DNA from: Alphaproteobacteria bacterium
GTDB taxonomy: Bacteria > Pseudomonadota > Alphaproteobacteria > UBA9219
Length of the DNA stretch: 9,175 nucleotides
Reading direction: 5' to 3'
Assembly (NCBI GenBank): GCA_028865155.1
Contig: JAGWKW010000047.1
Coordinates: forward strand, 1 to 9,175
How positions within the stretch are numbered: position 1 is the stretch's first letter; each line of letters begins with the position of its first letter. Positions 1 through 6,375 of the stretch are shown here, in pieces. Below the pieces are notes generated by a model. That model saw only the letters and a program-made list of their open reading frames with translations. It was not told the DNA's origin and made no database searches. Made by a program: the position numbers and the translations under genes.

Positions 1-2
1 AT

Positions 3-311
3 CCTTATAACGTAAGTGCTAACCATGAATTGGCGTTGGTCCTATCAGCGACAGACCGGGATGAGGAAGCTTGCAAGCTGTTGGTGAAAGTGATCGGCTT
101 ACTTGAGCAGGCTGTCACGCAGGGCCGAAACCGCCAGGACTTATCGGAAGCGAGCGCCGATCTGGTGAAAGTGAGGCGGAAGCTTGAATCCAGAACTGCG
201 ACAGCAAACGTCTCACATATTACTGGTAATACCGATGGCATCTTGGCACGTTCGGACGATCATGGATTCTACGCATGGACGCTCACCCTTCCTAATTGTC
301 GGAAGAAGTAG
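3..311 (+). CDS. 3' end of an unrecognised gene
   Basis: The frame is open from the left edge to a TAG at 309-311, giving about 102 residues, so the true start probably lies outside the window; an internal TTG at 30 is the only start-like codon near the edge. The first 50 or so residues (LALVLSATDRDEEACKLL, then VKVIGLLEQAV) look alpha-helical and amphipathic, like the last helices of a TPR-type repeat protein, but no family motif is clear. The tail (HITGNTDGILARSDDHG and beyond) is low in recognisable features. It converges on the small minus-strand gene at 333-563 with a 21-bp gap. Local base composition is more AT-rich than the core genes, which fits accessory DNA. It could also be a decayed fragment. 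Confidence 0.4.
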   Translation, partial: PYNVSANHELALVLSATDRDEEACKLLVKVIGLLEQAVTQGRNRQDLSEASADLVKVRRKLESRTATANVSHITGNTDGILARSDDHGFYAWTLTLPNCRKK

Positions 312-332
312 GGTAATCAAATTTTCGTCGAA

Positions 333-563
333 CTAGCCGCTTGGCCCATTCCGACCGATAAGGCGGTTGCGCACAGACGCCCCCGCAACTACGGCTGCGA
401 GAGTTACGGCAGATATCGCACCGCCACCCCAGAAGCCTAGCTTTAACGCGCTGAATACAGAAAACCCGGAACCGGCTATGCCGGTTGCATCTACGGCTGC
501 AGCGGCGAATGCTGAAATCGTCGCAGATTGGCAGACGATGCGCATATATTCTCTAAATGACAT
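333..563 (-). CDS. Small hypothetical membrane protein
   Basis: This encodes 76 residues with no family I recognise. Two hydrophobic stretches, about residues 13-38 (alanine-rich, ATISAFAAAAV onward) and 44-62 (GGGAISAVTLAAVVAGASV), suggest two membrane spans joined by a short loop (LKLGFW). A positively charged tail (RNRLIGRNG) would by the positive-inside rule be cytoplasmic. The ATG at 563 is supported by a strong Shine-Dalgarno, GGAGGGAG, just upstream on the minus strand, which argues that this is a real gene. A palindrome overlapping the likely promoter (578-601) suggests regulation by a dimeric DNA-binding protein. The gene lies between the convergent 3' fragment at the window edge and a truncated ParB-like remnant, so it probably belongs to an accessory segment. 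Confidence 0.5.
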   Translation of the reverse strand: MSFREYMRIVCQSATISAFAAAAVDATGIAGSGFSVFSALKLGFWGGGAISAVTLAAVVAGASVRNRLIGRNGPSG

Positions 564-577
564 ACTCCCTCCGAGAC

Positions 578-601
578 ATATAGTATGTATACGGACTATA
601 T
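578..601 (-). promoter_or_regulatory. Operator-like palindrome overlapping a putative promoter
   Basis: Arms ATATAGT (578-584) and ACTATAT (595-601) are exact inverted repeats, and the centre contains GTATAC (587-592) on the same axis (589.5). In all, 20 of 24 positions are symmetric. On the minus strand the outer arm contains TATAGT (plus 595-600), a 5/6 match to a -10 box; no good -35 is visible. The site lies 15 bp upstream of the small membrane protein start, where a repressor dimer would block transcription. A second, perfect 10-bp palindrome TGATCGATCA lies at 641-650. The regulator is unknown. Confidence 0.4.
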
Positions 602-731
602 CATAAGTGGCGAACTAAATTAGTTTCATCGCTATCTGTTTGATCGATCAGTAAAATTGTGCACTCACGAAAACGTGCCTAACGCGAGACGTAAGTGTTC
701 TAGTCACCGCGCACTGTAATAATATGCGTTG

Positions 732-764
732 TAAAAGAACGGGCGGCGGTTTCCCGCCGCCCGT
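732..764 (-). terminator. Intrinsic terminator after the ParB-like remnant
   Basis: On the minus strand, an 11-bp perfect GC-rich stem (ACGGGCGGCGG, plus 754-764 paired with 739-749) closed by a GAAA tetraloop is followed by TCTTTTAC. It starts 5 bp past the TGA of the ParB-like remnant. No T run follows on the plus strand, so it acts for minus-strand transcription only. Confidence 0.8.
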
Positions 765-769
765 GCGCC

Positions 770-1225
770 TCACGCGCCGTTGCAGAGGCTCTTCGCATAG
801 GCGGCGCGTTCGGCGATGCCGCATGTGCCGTCGCCATATCCCTTGAACGGGAACTGCATCCAGCGCGGCAACCAGTTCTCGACCTTGGCGCGCCCGTTTT
901 TGCCCTCAAGCGCGTCGCGGACGATCTGCTTCTGGGCGGCGGTCTTGCGGTCGGCGTTGCGGTTGGCGGTCGGCTTCCCGGCAACATCCGCGACGATAGC
1001 CTTGACCGTGGCGCGGTCGCGGATGAGGTCGAAAAAGACATCATCCGCCTGCCATTGGCCGCGCGGGTCGGTCTTGAGGGCTTCGCCAGCGAGTTCTACG
1101 ACGGGGCTTCCCGCCGCCAGCGTCTCGCCCATAACATAGGCCGCAAATACTAGCATGTTTTTACCATTTGACCACATTACAGGCAGTACTTGCCCCCACC
1201 CCGCCAAAAGCCTATCCTCCCGCAA
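770..1225 (-). pseudogene. N-terminally truncated ParB-like partition protein remnant
   Basis: The 151-residue reading frame resembles the C-terminal region of ParB/Spo0J-like proteins carried on alphaproteobacterial plasmids and prophages. The recognisable stretches are SNGKNMLVFAAYVMGET, DPRGQWQADDVFFDLIRD, QKQIVRDALEGKNGRAKVE and WLPRWMQFPFKGY. Complete proteins of this group carry an N-terminal ParB nuclease-like domain with a GERR-type motif and a central helix-turn-helix; both are missing. The only start is a TTG at 1225, with a TGA two codons upstream and no clear ribosome site. The first dozen codons (MREDRLLAGWGQ) overlap a good hemC promoter, so real homology probably begins near codon 13. 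The original stop and terminator survive. I infer a deletion or insertion scar beside hemC. The family is recalled, not searched. Confidence 0.55.
1190..1218 (+). promoter_or_regulatory. Putative sigma-70 promoter of hemC
   Basis: TTGCCC (1190-1195) and TATCCT (1213-1218) are separated by exactly 17 bp; each matches the consensus at 4 of 6 positions. Transcription would begin near 1225, giving a leader of about 45 nt before the hemC start. The promoter lies on top of the first codons of the ParB-like remnant on the other strand, which suggests that the insertion or deletion junction is just upstream of it. Confidence 0.4.
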
Positions 1226-1269
1226 ATTTCAGCCGCGACGCGGCCATAAAAAATTCAGGATAAACGCCC

Positions 1270-2223
1270 GTGCAAAATACCTGCCCCGTATCCAAGCCCG
1301 TCCATTTCACCCTTAAAATCGGCACGCGCGCGAGCCCCATGGCGCGCGCGATGGCCGACGGCGTGCGCGACCTGATCGTCCGGCTCGGCGCGCCCATCGA
1401 CGCGAAAGTCCTGCCCTTCACCTCCGAAGGCGACCGGATCAAGGGCGACCTTAAAATCCAGGGCGGCAAAGGCACGTTCATCAAAGACCTCGAACGCCGC
1501 CTGCTGGCGGGCGAAATCGACTGCGCCATTCACTCGCTCAAGGACATTCCGGGCGACCTGCCGCCGCACGAAGACCTCGCGCTCATCGCCTTTTTGCCGC
1601 GCGAAGATCCGCGCGACGCGCTGATCCTGCGCGACGGCGTGCGCGAGGATGATTTGCGCGACAACCCGAAAGCCCTGATCGGCACGTCCGCCCCGCGCCG
1701 CAGCGCAATGCTGAAACAGCTTTATCCCGGCATCCGCACCGATCTGTGCCGCGGCAACGTCAATTCGCGTTTGCGCAAGCTCGACGACGGCGAATACGAC
1801 GCCATCGTCCTGTCCTATGCGGGACTGAAGCGCCTGAATATGGACGGGCGCGTCAGCCGCGTGTACGACACGGCCGAAATCCTGCCGGCCATCGGCCAGG
1901 GCATCCTCGCCATTCAGGTGCGCCGCGCCGATATCGAACGCTGCCCGTTCCTGCGCGACATCAGCGACCGCACGGCCGAAACCGTCGCGGCAGCCGAACG
2001 CGCGATGCTGTTCCGGCTGCAAGGCAACTGCCACAGCGCGATTGCCGGACATTGCGAAATTTTACCCGGCGGAGCCCTGCACCTGCGCGGCGCGGTCTTC
2101 GACCCGGCCTCGGCCCGCTTCGTCGAAGCCCAGCATCAGGCCCACGGGCCGGACGGCGCCGAAGCCCTCGGCCACCACGTCGCCGATGCCCTGCTCGCCC
2201 AAGGCGCGGCAGCCTTTATCTAA
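1270..2223 (+). CDS. hemC: Porphobilinogen deaminase (hydroxymethylbilane synthase)
   Basis: This cytoplasmic enzyme (EC 2.5.1.61) condenses four porphobilinogen molecules into hydroxymethylbilane in haem and tetrapyrrole synthesis. At 317 residues it has the family's usual length. Visible signatures are KIGTRASP (16-23), the substrate loop IHSLKDIPGDLP with catalytic Asp92, the arginine motif GTSAPRRS (138-145), RGNVNSRLRKLDDGEYDAI (161-179), LPAIGQG (205-211) and the cofactor-attachment cysteine in QGNCHSAIAG (Cys254), to which the dipyrromethane cofactor is thioether-linked. GTG at 1270 is the chosen start: AGGA at 1257-1260 is 9 nt upstream and no later start precedes the KIGTR core. In many alphaproteobacteria hemD follows hemC, but here the next gene is lon. 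Confidence 0.95.
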   Translation: MQNTCPVSKPVHFTLKIGTRASPMARAMADGVRDLIVRLGAPIDAKVLPFTSEGDRIKGDLKIQGGKGTFIKDLERRLLAGEIDCAIHSLKDIPGDLPPHEDLALIAFLPREDPRDALILRDGVREDDLRDNPKALIGTSAPRRSAMLKQLYPGIRTDLCRGNVNSRLRKLDDGEYDAIVLSYAGLKRLNMDGRVSRVYDTAEILPAIGQGILAIQVRRADIERCPFLRDISDRTAETVAAAERAMLFRLQGNCHSAIAGHCEILPGGALHLRGAVFDPASARFVEAQHQAHGPDGAEALGHHVADALLAQGAAAFI

Positions 2224-2253
2224 AGAAACCCGCCCCGCCGTAAAAAGAGCCCG

Positions 2254-2306
2254 TTCCCTCCCCCTTGCGGGGGGAGGGTTAGGGAGGGGGTCGCCGAAGG
2301 CGCAAT
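2254..2306 (+). repeat. Dispersed GC hairpin repeat, copy 1
   Basis: CCCTCCCCC (2256-2264) pairs with GGGGGAGGG (2270-2278). It is followed by TTAGGGAGGGGGTCG and a second small hairpin CGCC-GAA-GGCG. The same two-hairpin layout in the same orientation occurs at 5538-5586. It starts about 30 bp after the hemC stop and has no T run, so it is not a classical terminator. In bacterial genomes such elements are often mistranslated as LPLAGGG-like peptides. Confidence 0.7.
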
Positions 2307-2312
2307 GAAAAC

Positions 2313-2328
2313 GGCTTATGCATAAGCC
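2313..2328. other. Perfect 16-bp palindrome
   Basis: GGCTTATGCATAAGCC is a perfect inverted repeat. As RNA it can form a 6-bp stem with a TGCA loop; ATTTTT follows 8 nt later (2336-2340 region), so it could be a weak hemC terminator. Equally it could be a binding site for a dimeric regulator upstream of lon. The sequence does not decide between these. Confidence 0.5.
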
Positions 2329-2426
2329 TGATGGAATTTTTACAAGATTTCAGGTGATTGCGGCCCGTTCCTGACATTCCGCTTCCGACATATCCCCATT
2401 CCCGCCCGAATCCTTGTTTTCGGCGC

Positions 2427-2457
2427 CTTGTTATGGTCAGCTTGCACCCCATATAAG
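2427..2457 (+). promoter_or_regulatory. Heat-shock (RpoH/sigma-32-type) promoter candidate for lon
   Basis: CTTG (2427-2430) is followed after 17 bp by CCCATATAAG (2448-2457). This fits the alphaproteobacterial RpoH pattern CTTG-N17-CYTATNTNNG with one mismatch. Read in the E. coli manner, CTTGTTA and CCCCATAT (2447-2454) are 13 bp apart, also an accepted spacing. lon is a classic RpoH target, so the placement makes sense. Transcription would start near 2462-2466, leaving a leader of about 175 nt. Confidence 0.6.
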
Positions 2458-2465
2458 TCCCTGGC

Positions 2466-2611
2466 AGAACCTGTCCACGATCCCCGAATGTCGTGGCGAA
2501 AATTGGGGTTTTTTGGATTTTTTCGCGCAACGTATTCAACATACGTGAGCAGAAAAAATCCGAAAAAGCGCGATTTGCAGCCCGACAGGCGGGAGAGCGC
2601 GGACAGGTTCT
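2466..2611 (+). promoter_or_regulatory. Strongly self-complementary lon 5' leader
   Basis: The leader contains nested inverted repeats. The outer pair is AGAACCTGTCC (2466-2476) with GGACAGGTTCT (2601-2611), 11 bp perfect across 124 nt. The middle pair is GGATTTTTTC (2515-2524) with GAAAAAATCC (2552-2561), 10 bp perfect. The inner hairpin is ACGTAT-TCAAC-ATACGT (2530-2546). A competing hairpin, CCACGA (2475-2480) with TCGTGG (2491-2496), would invade the outer stem by two bases. The outer stem begins just after the predicted heat-shock start site and ends 14 nt before the lon ribosome site. Pairing is seen directly; a regulatory role (for example temperature sensing) is inference. A small inserted element with terminal inverted repeats is an alternative, although I see no target duplication. 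Confidence 0.5.
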
Positions 2612-2639
2612 AGCGGGTTTTTCTGAAAGGACAGCATCC

Positions 2640-5063
2640 ATGGAAACGCAACACGCTGGCGGCGCTATGTTCCCCGTCCTTCCGTTGCGCGACATCGTCG
2701 TCTTTCCGCATATGGTCGTGCCCCTGTTCGTGGGGCGCGAGAAGTCGGTGCGCGCGCTCGAAGACGTGATGCAGGACGACAAGCATATTCTGATGCTGAC
2801 GCAAAAAACGCCGACGCAGGACGACCCGGCGCAGGAAGACCTTTACACCACCGGCACGGTCGGCACGGTTCTGCAACTGCTGAAACTGCCCGACGGCACG
2901 GTCAAGGTTCTGGTCGAAGGCAGCCACCGCGCCAAGGTCACGCAGTTCACGAAAAACCCCGACTTCTTTCAGGCCTTCGCCGAACCGGTTGACGAATATA
3001 CCGGCGATCAGGGCGAACTCGACGCCATCGCGCGCGCCGTGATCGGCCAGTTCGACCAGTATGTCCGCCTGAACAAGAAAATTCCGCCCGAAGTTCTGGT
3101 CACCGTCAACCAGATCGAAGACCCGGCCAAGCTTGCCGACACCATCGCCGCGCATCTCGCGCTCAAACTGCCGGAAAAACAGTCGCTGCTCGAAATCGCC
3201 TCGGTCAACCAGCGGCTCGAACGCATCTTCGGCTTCATGGAAGGCGAGATCGACGTCCTGCAGGTCGAAAAACGCATCCGCTCGCGCGTCAAGAAGCAGA
3301 TGGAAAAAACGCAGCGCGATTATTACCTGAATGAGCAGATGAAGGCCATTCAAAAGGAACTTGGCGAAGGCGACGACGGCCGCAGCGAAGCCGACGAATA
3401 CTCGAAAAAACTCGCGGGCAAAAAACTGTCCAAAGAAGCGCGCGAAAAAACCGAAGCCGAAATCAAGAAGCTGAAAAGCATGTCGCCGATGTCGGCGGAA
3501 TCCACCGTCGTACGCAATTACCTCGACTGGATGCTCGGTATCCCGTGGCAGGAACGCACCCGCGTGCGCCGCGATTTGAACGCCGCCGAAAAAGTCCTCG
3601 ACCACGACCATTTTGGCCTCGAAAAAGTCAAGGAACGCATCCTTGAATATCTGGCGGTGCAGAAACGCGCCAACAAGCTGAAAGGCCCCATCCTGTGCCT
3701 CGTCGGCCCGCCCGGCGTCGGCAAAACCTCGCTCGGCAAATCCATCGCCAAAGCCACGGGTCGCAATTTCGTGCGCATGTCGCTCGGCGGCGTGCGCGAC
3801 GAGAGCGAAATTCGCGGCCACCGCCGCACCTATATCGGCTCCATGCCCGGCAAAGTCATTCAGGGCATGAAGAAGGCGAAATCGTCCAATCCTCTGTTCC
3901 TGCTCGACGAAATCGACAAGCTGGGCGCGGACTGGCGCGGCGACCCGTCGGCGGCGTTGCTCGAAGTCCTCGACCCCGAACAGAACCACACGTTCAACGA
4001 CCATTATCTGGAAGTCGATTACGACCTGTCCGACGTCATGTTCGTCTGCACGGCCAACACGCTGCGCATGCCGCAGCCGCTGCTCGACCGTATGGAGATC
4101 ATCCGCCTGTCGGGCTACACCGAAGACGAAAAGATCGAAATCGCCAAACGCCATCTGATGCCGAAAATCCTCAAAGACCACGGCCTCAAAAAGTCCGAAT
4201 TCTCGGTCTCTGACGACGCGCTGCGCGACATTTTGCGCTACTACACGCGCGAAGCCGGCGTCCGCAACCTCGAACGCGAAATTGCGAACATCGCGCGCAA
4301 ATCGCTCAAGGAAATCGTCTCGGGCAAGGCCAAGAACATCCATATCACGCGCCGTAACCTGGAAAAATTCGCAGGGATCAAGCGGTTCCGCTTCGGCGAG
4401 GTCGAACCCGAAGATCTGGTCGGCGTCACGACAGGCTTGGCGTGGACGGAAGTCGGCGGCGAAATCCTGACGCTCGAAGCCGTGGCCCTGCCCGGCAAAG
4501 GCAAAATCACGACGACCGGCAAACTCGGCGACGTGATGAAGGAATCCGTGCAAGCCGCCGAGTCGTACGTCAAGGCGCGCGCCGTCGCGTTCGGCATCAA
4601 ACCGACCTTCATCGCCAAGCGCGACATCCATGTCCATGTTCCCGAAGGCGCAACGCCTAAAGACGGGCCAAGCGCGGGGGTGGGCATGGTGACATCCATC
4701 GTTTCCGTCCTGACCGGCATTCCGGTGCGCAAGGACGTAGCAATGACGGGTGAAATCACGCTGCGCGGTCGTGTGCTGCCCATCGGCGGGCTCAAGGAAA
4801 AACTTCTCGCGGCGCTGCGCGGCGGCATCACGACGGTGCTGATCCCGAAGGACAACGAAAAGGATCTGGCCGAAATCCCCGACAACGTGAAAAAGGGCAT
4901 GAACATCCTGCCCATGACCACGGTCGATGAAGTGCTGAAACACGCGCTCGTCCGTCCGCTCACGCCGATCGAATGGGATGAAAACGCCGAAAATGCGGAC
5001 GCCGAAGCGGCAGCCAAAGCGGCCAAGGACGAAAAACCCGCCACCCGCGTCGTGAAGCACTAA
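2640..5063 (+). CDS. lon: ATP-dependent protease Lon (LonA, S16 family)
   Basis: This cytoplasmic AAA+ protease forms hexamers and degrades misfolded proteins and short-lived regulators. It has 807 residues; E. coli Lon has 784. Domains run from an N-terminal substrate-binding domain (about 10-200, opening [19 protein letters not shown]), through a helical region (about 200-310), to the ATPase and the S16 protease. Walker A is GPPGVGKT at 356-363 and Walker B is LLDEID with Asp423-Glu424; [14 protein letters not shown] is also present. The catalytic dyad is Ser678 (PKDGPSAG) and Lys721 (GGLKEKLL). The last 30 or so residues are an Ala/Glu/Asp/Lys-rich tail. ATG at 2640 is preceded by AAAGGA (2626-2631) at 8 nt and by the family's usual N-terminus. 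A frame-open GTG at 2493 would add 49 unlikely residues. A heat-shock-type promoter lies about 180 bp upstream. Confidence 0.98.
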   Translation: METQHAGGAMFPVLPLRDIVVFPHMVVPLFVGREKSVRALEDVMQDDKHILMLTQKTPTQDDPAQEDLYTTGTVGTVLQLLKLPDGTVKVLVEGSHRAKVTQFTKNPDFFQAFAEPVDEYTGDQGELDAIARAVIGQFDQYVRLNKKIPPEVLVTVNQIEDPAKLADTIAAHLALKLPEKQSLLEIASVNQRLERIFGFMEGEIDVLQVEKRIRSRVKKQMEKTQRDYYLNEQMKAIQKELGEGDDGRSEADEYSKKLAGKKLSKEAREKTEAEIKKLKSMSPMSAESTVVRNYLDWMLGIPWQERTRVRRDLNAAEKVLDHDHFGLEKVKERILEYLAVQKRANKLKGPILCLVGPPGVGKTSLGKSIAKATGRNFVRMSLGGVRDESEIRGHRRTYIGSMPGKVIQGMKKAKSSNPLFLLDEIDKLGADWRGDPSAALLEVLDPEQNHTFNDHYLEVDYDLSDVMFVCTANTLRMPQPLLDRMEIIRLSGYTEDEKIEIAKRHLMPKILKDHGLKKSEFSVSDDALRDILRYYTREAGVRNLEREIANIARKSLKEIVSGKAKNIHITRRNLEKFAGIKRFRFGEVEPEDLVGVTTGLAWTEVGGEILTLEAVALPGKGKITTTGKLGDVMKESVQAAESYVKARAVAFGIKPTFIAKRDIHVHVPEGATPKDGPSAGVGMVTSIVSVLTGIPVRKDVAMTGEITLRGRVLPIGGLKEKLLAALRGGITTVLIPKDNEKDLAEIPDNVKKGMNILPMTTVDEVLKHALVRPLTPIEWDENAENADAEAAAKAAKDEKPATRVVKH

Positions 5064-5098
5064 GGGCGGCCTCAAGCCTCTCCACCAAAAGAGCCGTC

Positions 5099-5136
5099 AT
5101 TCCGGGGCGATTTGCGCAGCAAATCGAACCCGGAAT
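5099..5136. repeat. Palindromic intergenic element after lon
   Basis: ATTCCGGG (5099-5106) pairs with CCCGGAAT (5129-5136), and inside it CGATTTGC (5108-5115) pairs with GCAAATCG (5119-5126) around a GCA loop. The result is a 38-nt hairpin with one small internal bulge. The wording (GTCATTCCGGG ... CCCGGAATCCAG) resembles palindromic repeats widely scattered between alphaproteobacterial genes. No T run follows. It lies 35 bp after the lon stop and may protect the mRNA 3' end; only one copy is in the window. Confidence 0.6.
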
Positions 5137-5242
5137 CCAGCGCGCCTTTCCGCGCAGCTTGGCAGCAGACGGTTCGCCTCAAAATTTCAACAAGGAACAA
5201 ACACCCCTTTATCCCGTATAACAGATATTTCCCATTTTTGTC

Positions 5243-5271
5243 TTGTATTTTTCCCATTACTGTGCTATGCA
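5243..5271 (+). promoter_or_regulatory. Weak promoter candidate upstream of the hairpin chain
   Basis: TTGTAT (5243-5248) and an extended -10, TGCTATGCA (TG at 5263-5264, hexamer TATGCA at 5266-5271), are separated by 17 bp. Each hexamer matches only 3 of 6 consensus positions; the TG extension and spacing are the main support. Transcription would begin near 5278, right at the first hairpin. Confidence 0.25.
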
Positions 5272-5277
5272 CATTCC

Positions 5278-5423
5278 CACATTCGCCTGGTATGCGAATG
5301 CGCAACGGGCCAGCCGCTTCCCCCCATCCCGGGAAGAGAGGGTATCGAAAGCAGGCCGCCCAACGCCAGACCGCGCGGTCGTCCGCTCTCACGGACGCCC
5401 GGTAGCGCGCTACCATTTTTATT
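5278..5423 (+). ncRNA. Candidate small RNA (or long lon 3' UTR)
   Basis: About 145 nt with little coding potential contain successive hairpins: CATTCGC/GCGAATG (5280-5300), CTTCCC/GGGAAG (5317-5336), the palindrome GACCGCGCGGTC (5369-5380), GTCCG/CGGAC (5381-5396) and finally a terminator (5401-5423). A weak promoter precedes it. I do not recognise tmRNA, SRP RNA, RNase P RNA or 6S RNA hallmarks in it. It may be an independent small RNA, or simply the end of the lon transcript, whose stop codon is about 340 nt upstream of the terminator. The hairpins are seen; transcription is inferred. Confidence 0.35.
5401..5423 (+). terminator. Intrinsic terminator
   Basis: The perfect palindrome GGTAGCGCGCTACC (5401-5414) folds into a 5-bp stem with a CGCG loop and is followed by ATTTTTATT. 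It terminates plus-strand transcription, either from lon or from the candidate small RNA. The other strand lacks a T run on its exit side. Confidence 0.65.
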
Positions 5424-5537
5424 CAACGAGTAAGGAAAAGACGGAAACCGGATGAAATAAAAAGAAAACCGATGGAAAATTCGATGGCATCCAGACTTGG
5501 CGGTTATAAAACCCACACGCCGCAAGAGGAACGGTAT

Positions 5538-5586
5538 TCTCCTCCCCTTGCGGGAGGGGTTAGGGGCGGGGTCGGCGGTTGCCGAC
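5538..5586 (+). repeat. Dispersed GC hairpin repeat, copy 2
   Basis: CCTCCC (5541-5546) pairs with GGGAGG (5552-5557) around CTTGC, followed by GGTTAGGGGCGGGGTC and a second hairpin TCGGC-GGTT-GCCGA (5572-5585). The order of parts and orientation match the copy at 2254-2306. The second hairpin differs in sequence while remaining self-complementary, which suggests that structure is what is kept. Confidence 0.7.
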
Positions 5587-5596
5587 TATCCCAATG

Positions 5597-5616
5597 TTGC
5601 AGGATGCTGCCTGCAA
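5597..5616 (-). terminator. 3' hairpin after phaB
   Basis: TTGCAGG (5597-5603) and CCTGCAA (5610-5616) form a perfect 7-bp stem with a 6-nt loop, beginning 4 bp beyond the phaB stop on the minus strand. No T run follows, so it is at best a weak terminator or an mRNA-stabilising end for the phaAB transcript. Confidence 0.3.
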
Positions 5617-5620
5617 ACCC

Positions 5621-6343
5621 TTACGTCATATACTGTCCGCCATTGACGGTAAAAGTTGCACCCGTGGCGAACGCCGCCTGATTGGACGCGAGGAACAGCA
5701 CCATCGCCGCAATCTCCTCCGGCTTGCCGAGCCGCTTGAGCGGAATCTTCGCAACCACCTTGGCCAGCGCGTCGGGCGGCACGGCACGCACCATTTCCGT
5801 GTCGATATAGCCGGGCGCAATGGCATTGACGGTCACGCCTTTGGCCGCGGACTCCTGCGCCAGCGCTTTGGTAAACCCGATAATCGCGGCCTTGGCCGCC
5901 GAATAATTGGTCTGCCCGACCTGCCCTGCCTGCCCGTTGATCGAACTGATGCTAATGATGCGCCCGAAGCAACGCTCGCGCATCCCTTCGATGACAAGCC
6001 GCGACATATTGAACACGGAATTCAGGTTCGTGTGAATAACCTCGTTCCATTGCTCCGGCGCCATCTTGTGCAGGAAACAATCGCGCGTGATGCCCGCATT
6101 GTTGACCAAAACGTCGATGGGGCCGAGATCGGCGGTGATTTTCTCGACGCCTTCCTTGCACGCCTCGAAATCGCCGACATCGAATTTGTAAGTCGGCACG
6201 CCCGTCGCGTCGGTGAATTTCTTCGCCGCTTCGTCATTGCCGTGATAGGTCGCTGCGACTTTGTAATCCGCCTTATGAAGGGTTTCGGCAATCGCTGCGC
6301 CAATGCCGCGCGTGCCGCCCGTGACGATCGCTACTCTGACCAT
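5621..6343 (-). CDS. phaB: Acetoacetyl-CoA reductase
   Basis: This NADPH-type short-chain dehydrogenase/reductase (EC 1.1.1.36) reduces acetoacetyl-CoA to (R)-3-hydroxybutyryl-CoA, the monomer for polyhydroxybutyrate. Its 240 residues are typical of PhaB. The cofactor motif TGGTRGIG is at 8-15, NNAG at 81-84, the active-site Asn at 106 and the catalytic triad Ser134, Tyr147, Lys151. The stretch SINGQAGQVGQTNYSAAK is diagnostic of PhaB and separates it from the related fatty-acid reductase FabG, as does the pairing with phaA. ATG at 6343 has AAGGGAGA just upstream. The start lies 32 bp after the phaA stop on the same strand, so the two genes form one operon. Residual doubt concerns only PhaB versus a FabG-like paralogue. 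Confidence 0.93.
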   Translation of the reverse strand: MVRVAIVTGGTRGIGAAIAETLHKADYKVAATYHGNDEAAKKFTDATGVPTYKFDVGDFEACKEGVEKITADLGPIDVLVNNAGITRDCFLHKMAPEQWNEVIHTNLNSVFNMSRLVIEGMRERCFGRIISISSINGQAGQVGQTNYSAAKAAIIGFTKALAQESAAKGVTVNAIAPGYIDTEMVRAVPPDALAKVVAKIPLKRLGKPEEIAAMVLFLASNQAAFATGATFTVNGGQYMT

Positions 6344-6375
6344 TTATGTCTCCCTTAAATGCGTTTCCTGAACTC

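Larger units (their letters stand above)
5064..5620. other. Gene-free spacer between lon and phaB
   Basis: No reading frame here looks like a protein; the open frames on both strands are translations of repeats. From left to right it holds an imperfect palindromic element (5099-5136), a featureless AT-rich stretch, a chain of hairpins ending in a plus-strand intrinsic terminator (5280-5423), a purine-rich stretch with nothing I recognise (5424-5537), the second copy of the GC hairpin repeat (5538-5586) and a hairpin just after the phaB stop (5597-5616). Confidence 0.7.

Noticed and set aside
1255..2052. A 265-codon open frame opposite hemC
   Set aside because: The hemC catalytic motifs are all on the plus strand; this is its shadow.
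2254..2295. GC hairpin after hemC as a Rho-independent terminator
   Set aside because: No T run follows, and the same element occurs elsewhere in a different context, so it is better called a repeat.
2493..2639. N-terminal extension of lon from GTG at 2493
   Set aside because: The extra 49 residues do not resemble Lon, the region is a structured leader, and ATG 2640 has its own ribosome site.
2610..5075. An 821-codon open frame on the minus strand opposite lon
   Set aside because: It mirrors lon codon by codon, is rich in His, Phe, Asp and Arg as antisense of biased GC-rich codons usually is, and has no domain.
5072..5416. A 114-codon minus-strand open frame in the lon-phaB spacer
   Set aside because: Its C-terminal half is the translation of a palindromic repeat (SGFDLLRKSPRNDG type); no ribosome site or family.
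5278..5423. 6S, SRP, tmRNA or RNase P RNA
   Set aside because: None of the conserved sequence blocks of these RNAs could be recognised in the stretch.
5472..5681. A 69-codon plus-strand open frame
   Set aside because: It translates the GC repeat (LAGGVRGGVGG) and runs into the antisense of phaB.
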